Positions 20,497-28,487 of a stretch of DNA of 35,133 bases are shown in pieces. Within the stretch, counting starts at the first letter, position 1, and the number at the start of each line of letters is the position of its first letter. A program made the position numbers and the translations under genes. Source of the stretch: an uncultured Oscillospiraceae bacterium (GTDB lineage Bacteria > Bacillota > Clostridia > Oscillospirales > Oscillospiraceae); NCBI GenBank assembly GCA_905233385.1, contig CAJOEH010000017.1, positions 1-35,133 of the forward strand, in the 5' to 3' direction. The notes beneath the pieces were generated by a model that saw only the letters and a program-made list of their open reading frames with translations, was not told the origin of the DNA and ran no database searches.

Positions 20497-23127
20497 ATGA
20501 CGGAGCATTCCCGCAAGCCCGCAAAAAAGCCGAATATTGCCTGGCGGATCGGCCGGGTCGTTCTTGACATTCTCGGAAAGGTACTGCTGGTCGCGATGAT
20601 CGCCGCGGTGACGGTCGCCGTCATCGGCGTGATCGCCGGCGCGATCTTCCTGACGAAGTTCTCCGGCTATCTCAAGGCCGACGTCATCCCGAAGGCCTAC
20701 GAGTACGCGGACAACCTTGCCCTCGACGACATCTCGCTCGCGCAGACCTCGATCATCTACTATCAGGACCGCGAGACCGGCGAGTATCGCGAGCTGCAGC
20801 AGCTCTACGCGACGGAGCACCGCATCTGGCTCAGCTACGCCGACATTCCGCAGGACTTCGTGCACGCGACGATCGCCATTGAAGACAAGCGCTTCAAGGA
20901 GCACAACGGCGTGGACTGGATCCGCACCCTTTCGGCGGTGCGCAACTTCGTCGGCGGCGACTCCTCCTACGGCGCGTCCACGATCACGCAGCAGCTCATC
21001 AAGAACCTGTCGCACGACGACGACGTCACCGTTAACCGCAAGGTGCAGGAGATCTTCCGCGCCATGGCGGTGGAGGAGTACTACTCCAAGGAAGAGATCA
21101 TGGAATGGTACCTCAACACGATTTACCTCGGCGAGGGCTGCTACGGCGTGCAGAGCGCGGCGGAAGTCTACTTCGGCAAGAACGCGAACGAGCTCACACC
21201 TGCCGAATGCGCCTCGATCGTCGCCATCACGAACAACCCTTCCCTCTATGATCCCTATATCAATCCCGAGGGCAACCGCAACCGTCAGCTCATCATCCTC
21301 GGCGAAATGCATTCGCAGGGCTACCTGACCGACGCGCAGTACGACGTCGCTAAGGGGCAGGAAATGCTCTTCCACAACGGCCGTTACGATGAAAAGACCT
21401 ACTACTGCTCCGCATGCGGCTTCGACGGCACGCGCAGCAAGTATTCCAAGCAGGACGGCGCGTACTACTGCCCCAACTGCGGCACGCAGAACTACGCCGT
21501 CGACGACAACAACGCCTATTCCTATTTCGTCGACACGATCTACCGCGACGTCGTGAACGATCTGTGCGAGAAGTACGACCTGAGCGAGCTGGCCGCCGTG
21601 CAGAAGCTGCTCACCGGCGGCTACAGCATCTACGCCACGATCGACCCCGCCGCGCAGGAGATCATCGACCGCGTCTATGAGAACAAGGACAACGTGCCGG
21701 ACACCGTCAGCACGCAGCAGCTCCAGTCCGCGATCGTCCTGATCGACAACGAGACCGGCGACATCATCGCGATGTCGGGCGGCGTCGGCGAGAAGACGAA
21801 CAGCCTCTCGCTGAACCGCGCGACCCAGAGCAAGCTGCCGACCGGCTCCTCGATCAAGCCCATCTCCGTCTACGCGCCCGCCCTGGACGCGGGGATCATC
21901 ACGCCGGCGACGGTCTTCGACGATTCTCCGTTCTACGAGGGCAGCAGCTGGCCGCAGAACGACTCTCGGACCTACAGCGGTCACTGCCTCGTGCAGCGCG
22001 GCGTGACGAGCTCGCTGAACACAATCTCCGTCCGCACGCTCAACGCGCTCGGTCTGGAAAACAGCTACAACTTCCTGACGCAGAAAATGGGCATCACCAC
22101 GCTGGTCGACGACCTGGAGATCGGCGGACAACATTATTCCGATATTGCCTACGCGCCGCTTGCGCTGGGCGAGCTCACCTTCGGCCTGACCGTCCGCGAG
22201 ATGACGCAGGCCTACGCAACCTTCCCCAACGGCGGCACCTTCCGCGAGGCGCGCACCTACACGAAGGTCGTCGATCCCGAGGGCAACGTCATTCTCGACA
22301 ACCAGCAGGAGAGCCACACTGCGATCGGCGAAAAGGCGAACCACTATATCAACAATCTGCTCAAGGACGCCGTTTCCTACGGCACCGGCTCTGCCGCCTA
22401 TATGTACAACATGGCGGTCGCGGGCAAGACCGGCACCTCCGGCAACAACCAGTCCCGCTGGTTCGCTGGCTACACGCCCTACTACACCGCCGTCGTCTGG
22501 TGCGGCTACGACGAGCCCGAGCAGGTCATCCTCTCGAACTCCTGGACGAATCCCGCCATCGTCATGTGGCGGCAGGTCATGAATCCGCTGCACGAAAATC
22601 TCGAATACCGCGACTTCCCGTACGCGGACATGAACTGGTATCTGCTCTGCGCCGACTGCGGCAAGCTCGCCACCGAGGCCTGCAAGAAGGACGTCCGCGA
22701 CGGCAAGGACCGCACGGTTTCCGTCCGCCTCTTCGGCAGCGACGTGCCGAACGAATACTGCAAGTGTCACGTGATCGTCAAGGTCTGCAAGGAAAGCGGC
22801 AAGATCGCGAACGAATACTGCGAGAAGTACGAAGGCAACGAGATCGAAGAGGTCGGCAAGATCCTGAAGGAGTACGCCTGGGATGAGGACGTGAAGAACC
22901 ACTGCGACTTCATCTACGATCCCGAGGACAAGGACGCAGTCTGCACCCTCCACACGAAAGACGGCGTACCGGAAACCAGCGAAGAAAGTTCGGAAAATAC
23001 GGAGCCGACGGAGGAAACGTCCGAGCCGACGGAACCGCCGACCGACGCAACAGAGCCGGAGACCGAGCCGGAACTGTTCCTGCCTCCCGGAGACGACGAC
23101 TGGTACCGCCGCAAGCGGATCGTCTGA
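20497..23127 (+). CDS. Class A penicillin-binding protein (glycosyltransferase/transpeptidase) with zinc ribbon insertion
   Basis: A bifunctional peptidoglycan synthase of 876 residues acting outside the membrane. It has a cytoplasmic N terminus, one transmembrane segment (about 29-52), a GT51 domain with catalytic E129 in IEDKRFKEHNGVD and GASTITQQLIKNL, then a transpeptidase domain. The latter has S451-S-I-K454 (catalytic serine), S506-L-N508 and K644-T-G646. Unusually, a rubredoxin-like zinc ribbon, C304xxC307 and C325xxC328, lies between the two domains. The C terminus has further Cys-rich segments (LLCADCGKLATEAC, EYCKCH, VCKESGKIANEYC) common in clostridial PBPs and a Thr/Glu/Pro-rich tail. 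GAGGGG precedes the ATG. It heads an operon-like train continuing through the HAD gene. Confidence 0.95.
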   Translation: MTEHSRKPAKKPNIAWRIGRVVLDILGKVLLVAMIAAVTVAVIGVIAGAIFLTKFSGYLKADVIPKAYEYADNLALDDISLAQTSIIYYQDRETGEYRELQQLYATEHRIWLSYADIPQDFVHATIAIEDKRFKEHNGVDWIRTLSAVRNFVGGDSSYGASTITQQLIKNLSHDDDVTVNRKVQEIFRAMAVEEYYSKEEIMEWYLNTIYLGEGCYGVQSAAEVYFGKNANELTPAECASIVAITNNPSLYDPYINPEGNRNRQLIILGEMHSQGYLTDAQYDVAKGQEMLFHNGRYDEKTYYCSACGFDGTRSKYSKQDGAYYCPNCGTQNYAVDDNNAYSYFVDTIYRDVVNDLCEKYDLSELAAVQKLLTGGYSIYATIDPAAQEIIDRVYENKDNVPDTVSTQQLQSAIVLIDNETGDIIAMSGGVGEKTNSLSLNRATQSKLPTGSSIKPISVYAPALDAGIITPATVFDDSPFYEGSSWPQNDSRTYSGHCLVQRGVTSSLNTISVRTLNALGLENSYNFLTQKMGITTLVDDLEIGGQHYSDIAYAPLALGELTFGLTVREMTQAYATFPNGGTFREARTYTKVVDPEGNVILDNQQESHTAIGEKANHYINNLLKDAVSYGTGSAAYMYNMAVAGKTGTSGNNQSRWFAGYTPYYTAVVWCGYDEPEQVILSNSWTNPAIVMWRQVMNPLHENLEYRDFPYADMNWYLLCADCGKLATEACKKDVRDGKDRTVSVRLFGSDVPNEYCKCHVIVKVCKESGKIANEYCEKYEGNEIEEVGKILKEYAWDEDVKNHCDFIYDPEDKDAVCTLHTKDGVPETSEESSENTEPTEETSEPTEPPTDATEPETEPELFLPPGDDDWYRRKRIV

Positions 23128-23137
23128 GGTGCGGCCG

Positions 23138-24007
23138 ATGTGGATCGCTGAAAACTGGAAAGACTATGAGGTGCTCGACACCTCCGACGGCGAAAAATTA
23201 GAGCGGTGGGGACGCTATTACCTCGTGCGTCCCGATCCGCAGGTCATCTGGGCGACGCCGAAGCGCGACCCGCACTGGCGCAGCTACGACGCCCGCTACG
23301 CCCGCTCCAGCAGCGGCGGCGGGCAGTGGTCGGAGCACCGTCTGCCGGAACGCTGGCAGATCCGCTACCGCGATCTGACCTTCAACGTCAAGCCCATGAA
23401 CTTCAAGCACACCGGCGTGTTCCCGGAACAGGCCGCCAACTGGGATTTCATCGACGCGCAGATCCGGGCGGCAGGCCGCCCCGTCAGCGTGCTGAACCTG
23501 TTCGCCTATACCGGCGGCGCGACCCTCGCGGCGGCGAAAGCCGGCGCGTCCGTCTGCCACGTGGACGCGGCAAAGGGCATGGTCGCCTGGGCGCGGGAAA
23601 ACGCCGCCTCCTCCGGCCTTGCCGACGCGCCGATCCGCTGGATCATCGACGACTGCGCGAAATTCGTCGAGCGCGAGATCAAGCGCGGCAGACGCTATGA
23701 CGCGGTCATTATGGATCCGCCCTCCTACGGCAGAGGGCCGTCGGGCGAGATCTGGAAACTCGAAAAGGATCTCTATCCTTTCTTACAGCTGGTCGCCGGC
23801 GTTCTGTCGGACGATCCCCTGTTCTTCATCATCAATTCCTACACGACAGGCCTCGCTCCCTCGGTGCTGACCTGTCTGCTCGACAGCGTCATCGCGCCGA
23901 AGTACGGCGGCGGCACGGTCTCCGACGAGCTCGGCCTCCCCGTCTCCGGCAGCGGACTGACGCTCCCCTGCGGCGCGACCGGCCGCTGGACGAAATCTGA
24001 AAGGTAA
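23138..24007 (+). CDS. Class I SAM-dependent methyltransferase, RlmI/RlmL-like
   Basis: A 289-residue methyltransferase resembling the catalytic part of 23S rRNA methyltransferases of the COG1092/RlmI group. The SAM-binding motif I is VLNLFAYTGGATLAAAKAGA, followed by VDAAKGMVAWARENA (motif II). The target-base motif is IMDPPSYGRG (DPPxx), and FKHTGVFPEQ with NW precedes them as in that family. The PUA domain of full-length RlmI is absent. ATG 23138 is chosen because GAGGTG stands 6 bases upstream; a GTG at 23129 is in frame but less suitable. The gene begins 10 bases after the PBP stop. The substrate (rRNA versus other) is inferred only from family. Confidence 0.85.
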   Translation: MWIAENWKDYEVLDTSDGEKLERWGRYYLVRPDPQVIWATPKRDPHWRSYDARYARSSSGGGQWSEHRLPERWQIRYRDLTFNVKPMNFKHTGVFPEQAANWDFIDAQIRAAGRPVSVLNLFAYTGGATLAAAKAGASVCHVDAAKGMVAWARENAASSGLADAPIRWIIDDCAKFVEREIKRGRRYDAVIMDPPSYGRGPSGEIWKLEKDLYPFLQLVAGVLSDDPLFFIINSYTTGLAPSVLTCLLDSVIAPKYGGGTVSDELGLPVSGSGLTLPCGATGRWTKSER

Positions 24008-24014
24008 GTATTTC

Positions 24015-24872
24015 ATGGGCAACGCCATTTCCGTGCAGGAGCTGCGCTTTTCCTACCCGTCGCAGAGCGGCGAACCGCCGGTTCTCGTGTTTGACGGCTT
24101 GAATGTGAATATCGAGGAAGGCAGCTTCGTCGCCGTGCTCGGCCACAACGGCTGCGGCAAGTCCACCCTCGCCAAGCAGTGCAACGCGATCCTGCTTCCC
24201 GAGGGCGGCAGCGTGCAGGTCTTCGGCATGGACACGCGGGACGAGGCGCAGCTTCTGGAGATCCGCCGCACCGTCGGCATGGTCTTCCAGAATCCCGACA
24301 ACCAGTTGGTCGCCAACGTCGTGGAGGAAGACGTCGCCTTCGCGCCGGAGAACCTCGGCGTTCCCTCCGAGGAGATCCGCAGGCGGGTGGACGACGCGCT
24401 CAAAACGGTCGGCATGTACGACTACCGCACCCACGCGCCGCACCTGCTCTCCGGCGGCCAGAAACAGCGCGTCGCCATCGCCGGCGTGATCGCCATGCAG
24501 CCGCGCTGCATCGTGCTTGACGAGCCGACCGCCATGCTCGATCCCATCGGGCGGGAGGACGTCATCCGCACCATCGAAAAGCTGAACCGCGAGAACGGCA
24601 TCACGGTCATTCTGATCACCCATCACATGACCGAAGCCGTTCGCGCCGACCGCGTGATCGTCATGAGCGAGGGCCGGATCCTGACGGACGGCACCCCGAA
24701 AGAGGTCTTCACGCAGGTCGAACTGCTCAAATCCGCCGGGCTGGACGTTCCGGCGACGACCCAGATCATCTATGAGCTGAATCGCGCAGACTTTGACCTG
24801 CCGCTGGACGCTCTTTCCACAGAAGAATGTGCGCAGGCACTTTACGACGCATTGAAAGAAGTAAAGGCTTGA
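24015..24872 (+). CDS. ecfA1: Energy-coupling factor transporter ATPase EcfA1
   Basis: One of two ABC ATPases that power vitamin or metal uptake by group II ECF transporters, with EcfT and interchangeable S components. In 285 residues the motifs are intact: Walker A GHNGCGK49ST, Q-loop VFQNPDNQ, signature LSGGQKQR at 145-152, Walker B CIVLDE170PT and the switch histidine in LITHH. The VGMVFQNPDNQLVANVVEEDVAFAPENLG block is typical of EcfA. It lies 7 bases after the methyltransferase and 19 bases before ecfA2. No S-component gene is in this window, so the substrate is unknown, as usual for a shared group II module. Confidence 0.95.
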   Translation: MGNAISVQELRFSYPSQSGEPPVLVFDGLNVNIEEGSFVAVLGHNGCGKSTLAKQCNAILLPEGGSVQVFGMDTRDEAQLLEIRRTVGMVFQNPDNQLVANVVEEDVAFAPENLGVPSEEIRRRVDDALKTVGMYDYRTHAPHLLSGGQKQRVAIAGVIAMQPRCIVLDEPTAMLDPIGREDVIRTIEKLNRENGITVILITHHMTEAVRADRVIVMSEGRILTDGTPKEVFTQVELLKSAGLDVPATTQIIYELNRADFDLPLDALSTEECAQALYDALKEVKA

Positions 24873-24891
24873 CCACGGGAGGAACACTTAT

Positions 24892-25755
24892 TTGGCTGCG
24901 ATCATTGAGGTCCGCGACCTCTGCCATACCTACAGCGTCGGAACGCCGTTTGAGCACGACGCGATCAAACATATGGAGTTCACCGTCGAGAAAGGCGAAT
25001 TCCTCGGCGTGATCGGACATACCGGCTCCGGAAAATCCACGCTGATCCAGCACCTGAACGGACTGCTCAAGCCGACGTCCGGCGACGTGCTGCTCGGCGG
25101 CGAGAGCATCTGGAAGGACAAGCAGACGACCCGCCGGGCGCGGTTCCGCGTCGGGCTGGTCTTCCAGTATCCCGAGTATCAGCTCTTTGAGGACACCGTC
25201 TTCAAGGACATCGCCTTCGGCCCGAAGAACATGGGGCTCAAGGAGGACGAGATCAGGCAGCGCGTCCTGCGCGCCGCGGGTTTCGCGGGCGTGGACGCGG
25301 CGGTGCTGGAGAAGTCCCCGTTCGACCTCTCGGGCGGTCAGAAGCGGCGCGTCGCCATCGCCGGCGTCATCGCCATGGAGCCGGAGATCGTCATTTTCGA
25401 CGAGCCGACCGCGGGCCTCGATCCCGCAGGCCGCGTCTCCCTGCTCGAAAACATCCGCGCCTATCAGAAGGCCACCGGCGCGACCGTCCTGATGGTCAGC
25501 CATTCGATGGACGACGTGGCGGCGCTGGCCGACCGTCTGCTCGTGCTGAACGAGGGGCGGATCGAAATGCTCGGCGCGCCTTCCGAGGTCTTCGCAAGGG
25601 CGGAACGCCTGCAGGAGATCGGTCTGACCGTTCCGCAGGTCACTTCCCTGTTCCTGCGCCTGAAAGAGCTCGGTCTTCCCGTCGACCCCGCCACCTATAC
25701 CTTAGAGGATGCCCTGCGGCAGCTTCTGCGCCTGAAAGGAGGCGCGGGATGCTGA
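24892..25755 (+). CDS. ecfA2: Energy-coupling factor transporter ATPase EcfA2
   Basis: The partner ATPase, 287 residues, starting at TTG 24892 with a strong GGGAGGA site 7 bases ahead. Walker A is GHTGSGK48ST, the Q-loop is VFQYPEYQLFEDTV (the YPEYQLF form typical of EcfA2), the signature is LSGGQKRR (146-153), Walker B is IVIFDE171PT and the switch histidine is in MVSHS. EcfA1 and EcfA2 would form the ATP-binding heterodimer beneath EcfT. Its last 7 bases overlap the ecfT start, showing translational coupling. Confidence 0.95.
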   Translation: MAAIIEVRDLCHTYSVGTPFEHDAIKHMEFTVEKGEFLGVIGHTGSGKSTLIQHLNGLLKPTSGDVLLGGESIWKDKQTTRRARFRVGLVFQYPEYQLFEDTVFKDIAFGPKNMGLKEDEIRQRVLRAAGFAGVDAAVLEKSPFDLSGGQKRRVAIAGVIAMEPEIVIFDEPTAGLDPAGRVSLLENIRAYQKATGATVLMVSHSMDDVAALADRLLVLNEGRIEMLGAPSEVFARAERLQEIGLTVPQVTSLFLRLKELGLPVDPATYTLEDALRQLLRLKGGAGC

Positions 25756-26552
25756 AAGACGTCACCCTGGGCCAGTATTTCCCGGGAAATACGATCGTCC
25801 ACCGCCTCGACCCGCGCACGAAGCTGCTGATGACGCTGCTCTATATCGTCACGCTCTTCCTGTGCAAGTGGTTCGTCTCCTACGGCCTGATGCTCGCCTT
25901 CCTGATCACGGCGATCGTCCTGTCGAAGATCCGCCCGAAGGCGCTGTTCAAGGGCCTGAAACCCCTGATCATCATTATCGTTTTCACTGCGGTCATCAAT
26001 CTGTTCTATACGGACGGGCGCGTCCTCGCGCAGTTCTGGATCTTCAAGATCACCGCCGAGGGCGTCCGCAACGCCTTTTTCCTCGTCCTGCGCATCATGA
26101 TGCTCGTGACGGGCACCTTCCTGCTGACCTACACCACCTCTCCGATCGCCCTGACGGACGGTCTGGAATCCCTGCTCTCCCCGCTCAAGAAGCTGCGTTT
26201 CCCCGTTCACGAGCTGGCAATGATGATGAGCATCGCGCTGCGCTTCATCCCCACGCTGATCGAGGAAACGGACAAGATCATCTCCGCGCAGAAGGCACGC
26301 GGCGCGGATTTTGAGACGGGAAACATCTTCCGCCGTGCCAAGGCCCTGATCCCGATCCTGGTCCCGCTGTTCGTCAGCGCGTTCCGCAGAGCGGACGAGC
26401 TCGCGACCGCGATGGAATGCCGCTGCTATCACGGCGGCGAGGGCCGGACGAAGCTGAAACAGCTGAAATATCACACGCGTGATATTCTGGGCCTGCTGCT
26501 CGCGCTCTGTCTGCTCGCGGGCGTCATCGTTCTGCGGTATTTTGCCCTGTAG
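25749..26552 (+). CDS. ecfT: Energy-coupling factor transporter transmembrane protein EcfT
   Basis: The 267-residue membrane scaffold that links EcfA1/A2 to the S component. Several transmembrane segments can be seen (about 30-60, 70-88, 105-130 and a final one at about 240-265). The two ATPase-contacting coupling motifs of the family appear as AQKARGADF (about 178-186) and the less usual AMECRCYHGGEG in place of the second Ala-Arg-Gly. LDPRTKLLMTLLYIV near the N terminus is characteristic. The ATG lies in an AGGAGGCGCGGGATG context inside the end of ecfA2. Confidence 0.94.
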   Translation: MLKDVTLGQYFPGNTIVHRLDPRTKLLMTLLYIVTLFLCKWFVSYGLMLAFLITAIVLSKIRPKALFKGLKPLIIIIVFTAVINLFYTDGRVLAQFWIFKITAEGVRNAFFLVLRIMMLVTGTFLLTYTTSPIALTDGLESLLSPLKKLRFPVHELAMMMSIALRFIPTLIEETDKIISAQKARGADFETGNIFRRAKALIPILVPLFVSAFRRADELATAMECRCYHGGEGRTKLKQLKYHTRDILGLLLALCLLAGVIVLRYFAL

Positions 26553-26563
26553 GAGGATCCCCT

Positions 26564-27328
26564 GTGCGGAACATTGCTCTGTTTCTGAAATACGACGGGT
26601 CGGCCTATCACGGCTGGCAGGTGCAGAAAAACGCCCGCTCCGTCGCGCAGACGCTCGAGGAAGCGACTGCCGCGGTTGTCGGGCATAAGGTGCATCTGAC
26701 CGGCTGCGGCCGCACCGACGCGGGCGTTCACGCCCGGGTCTACGTCGCGAATTTCCGCACCGATTCTTCGATCCCCTGCGACCGTCTCCCCTACGCGCTC
26801 AACACGCACCTTCCCGACGACATCGTCGTTTACGACGCAAGGCAGGTGCACGACGGCTTCAACGCCATCGGCTCCTGCGTGCGCAAGGAATACACCTATC
26901 AAATCTACAATTCGCACATCCGCGATCCGTTTTACGTGCATCGCGCCTGGTTTTACCCGAAGCATTTAGACGAGAAGATCATGCAGGCGGCCGCCGCGCA
27001 GTTCGTCGGCACGCGCGATTTCGCCGCCGTCCGCTCGGTCGGTACGGACGTGAAATCCACCGTCCGCACCGTACACCACTTCGAGGTCGAGCGGCAGGGC
27101 GAGATCATCCTGCTCCGTATCTGCGCGAACGGTTTTCTCTACAACATGGCGCGCGCCATGACCGGCACGGTCGTCTACGCCGCGGAGGGCAAGATCGCGC
27201 CGGAGGACATCGGCGCGATCCTGCAAAACGGCAACCGCACCGCGGCGGGTCCGACGGTGCCGCCCGGCGGGCTGTATCTGACGCAGCTCTGGTATGACGA
27301 CGGGGAGGTGTCCTTCCATGTCGGCTGA
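26564..27328 (+). CDS. truA: tRNA pseudouridine(38-40) synthase TruA
   Basis: TruA isomerises uridines 38-40 in the anticodon arm of tRNAs. The 254-residue protein starts at GTG 26564 after AGGAGGATCCCCT. The catalytic aspartate is D52 in GCGRTDAGVHA. Other family blocks are YDGSAYHGWQVQ at the N terminus, LPYALNTHLPDDI, RKEYTYQIYN, GTRDFAAVRSVG and the C-terminal LRICANGFLYNMAR. ECF-T followed by truA is a very common Firmicute arrangement. The last 11 bases overlap the next gene, indicating coupling. Confidence 0.97.
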   Translation: MRNIALFLKYDGSAYHGWQVQKNARSVAQTLEEATAAVVGHKVHLTGCGRTDAGVHARVYVANFRTDSSIPCDRLPYALNTHLPDDIVVYDARQVHDGFNAIGSCVRKEYTYQIYNSHIRDPFYVHRAWFYPKHLDEKIMQAAAAQFVGTRDFAAVRSVGTDVKSTVRTVHHFEVERQGEIILLRICANGFLYNMARAMTGTVVYAAEGKIAPEDIGAILQNGNRTAAGPTVPPGGLYLTQLWYDDGEVSFHVG

Positions 27329-28475
27329 AACCGAAACGATTACCGAAGCGAAGCCCGAAGAAACGACCGAGCCGAAGAAAAGCCGCCGCTGGCTGCTCTT
27401 CTCCGCGATCGCGCTCGCGATCGTGCTGCTGCTCGTCTGGTATCTCTGGTCGCAGACCTCCTCCCTGGACGGTCTGAAACGCTTTGTCCGCTACTCCGGC
27501 AAGCACTACGAGAGCTTTTCCGTCCGCGCGCCCGACGCCGGCGCGTGCGCGGTCGCGGGCGACCGTCTCTGCACGGCGTCGCAGGAGGGGATTTCGATCT
27601 ACCAGGCGGACGGCAAACTGCTCGCGCAGGTTGATACGCCCTGGTCCGATCCCACCCTCAAAACGTCGGGCGGCAGGCTTCTCTGCTATGAGATCGGCGG
27701 CTACCGCCTCTCCGTGTACGATACGAGCGGCAAGGAAGTCTTCTCCCTGCGCACGGACGGGCGCATCTACGACGCGGAGATCGCGGAACACGGCGCCGTG
27801 AGCGTGCTGACGGAGGGCGAAGGGTGCCGCGCCGTTCTGGAGACCTATTCCAAAAGCGGCGACCTGCTGTTCCGGCACGAATCCAAGAGCCGCTACCTGA
27901 ACGCCTGCGCCCTTTCCCCCGACGCGGACTTTGCCGCCGCCTGCGCCATCGGGCAGGAGGACATCCGCTTTGCGAGCGCGGCCCTGCTCTTCGAGACCGA
28001 CCGCACCGACGCCCCGACCGAGCTCTCCCTCGACGCGCAGATGATCTACGACATGGCGTTTCTGGACGACGAGAGCGTCTGCGCCGTCGGCGAAAGCAGT
28101 CTCCAGTTCTTCACCGCCGACGGCAAACTCCTGCGCGAATACGCCGCGCAGACGGGCAGTCTGTCCGCCTACCGCTTCGCGGACGGCCTGATCGCCGCCG
28201 CCTACGACCTCTACGCCGGCGGCAGCGCCCTCGTCCTGCTCGACGCGCAGGGCAAGGAGCTTTCCTATCTGGAGCTGGACGACGCCGTTCTGCATCTGAG
28301 TCTCTGCGGAGACTATCTCAGCGTCCTGACGGAGCGCGAGCTCCTGATATACGACCGTTCCGCCCACCTCTGCGGCAGGACGGAAAACGCGGGCTGGAAG
28401 TCAGCCCTGGCGCGCTCGGACGGCACGGCATTCTGCCTGACCGGCCACAGCGCGGCGCTTTACATTCCCGGATAA
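27318..28475 (+). CDS. DUF5711-type membrane-anchored beta-propeller protein
   Basis: A 385-residue protein with an acidic/basic cytoplasmic N terminus, one transmembrane segment (about 25-44) and an extracellular domain of repeated short strands (LxVYDTSGKExFSLRTDG, LLFRHESKSRYLNACALSPDADFAAAC, LQFFTADGKLL) that suggests a WD40/PQQ-like propeller. This matches the DUF5711 family of Clostridia, whose function is not known. ATG 27318 with GGGGAGGTG ahead is chosen; an in-frame start at 27294 lies inside truA without a site. It overlaps truA by 11 bases and is followed by clpE after 12 bases. Confidence 0.8.
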   Translation: MSAETETITEAKPEETTEPKKSRRWLLFSAIALAIVLLLVWYLWSQTSSLDGLKRFVRYSGKHYESFSVRAPDAGACAVAGDRLCTASQEGISIYQADGKLLAQVDTPWSDPTLKTSGGRLLCYEIGGYRLSVYDTSGKEVFSLRTDGRIYDAEIAEHGAVSVLTEGEGCRAVLETYSKSGDLLFRHESKSRYLNACALSPDADFAAACAIGQEDIRFASAALLFETDRTDAPTELSLDAQMIYDMAFLDDESVCAVGESSLQFFTADGKLLREYAAQTGSLSAYRFADGLIAAAYDLYAGGSALVLLDAQGKELSYLELDDAVLHLSLCGDYLSVLTERELLIYDRSAHLCGRTENAGWKSALARSDGTAFCLTGHSAALYIPG

Positions 28476-28487
28476 AGGAGGAATCCC

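Noticed and set aside
20344-22953. 869-codon minus-strand frame opposite the PBP gene
   Set aside because: The plus strand has all PBP catalytic motifs; the antisense translation is Val/Leu/Arg repeats.
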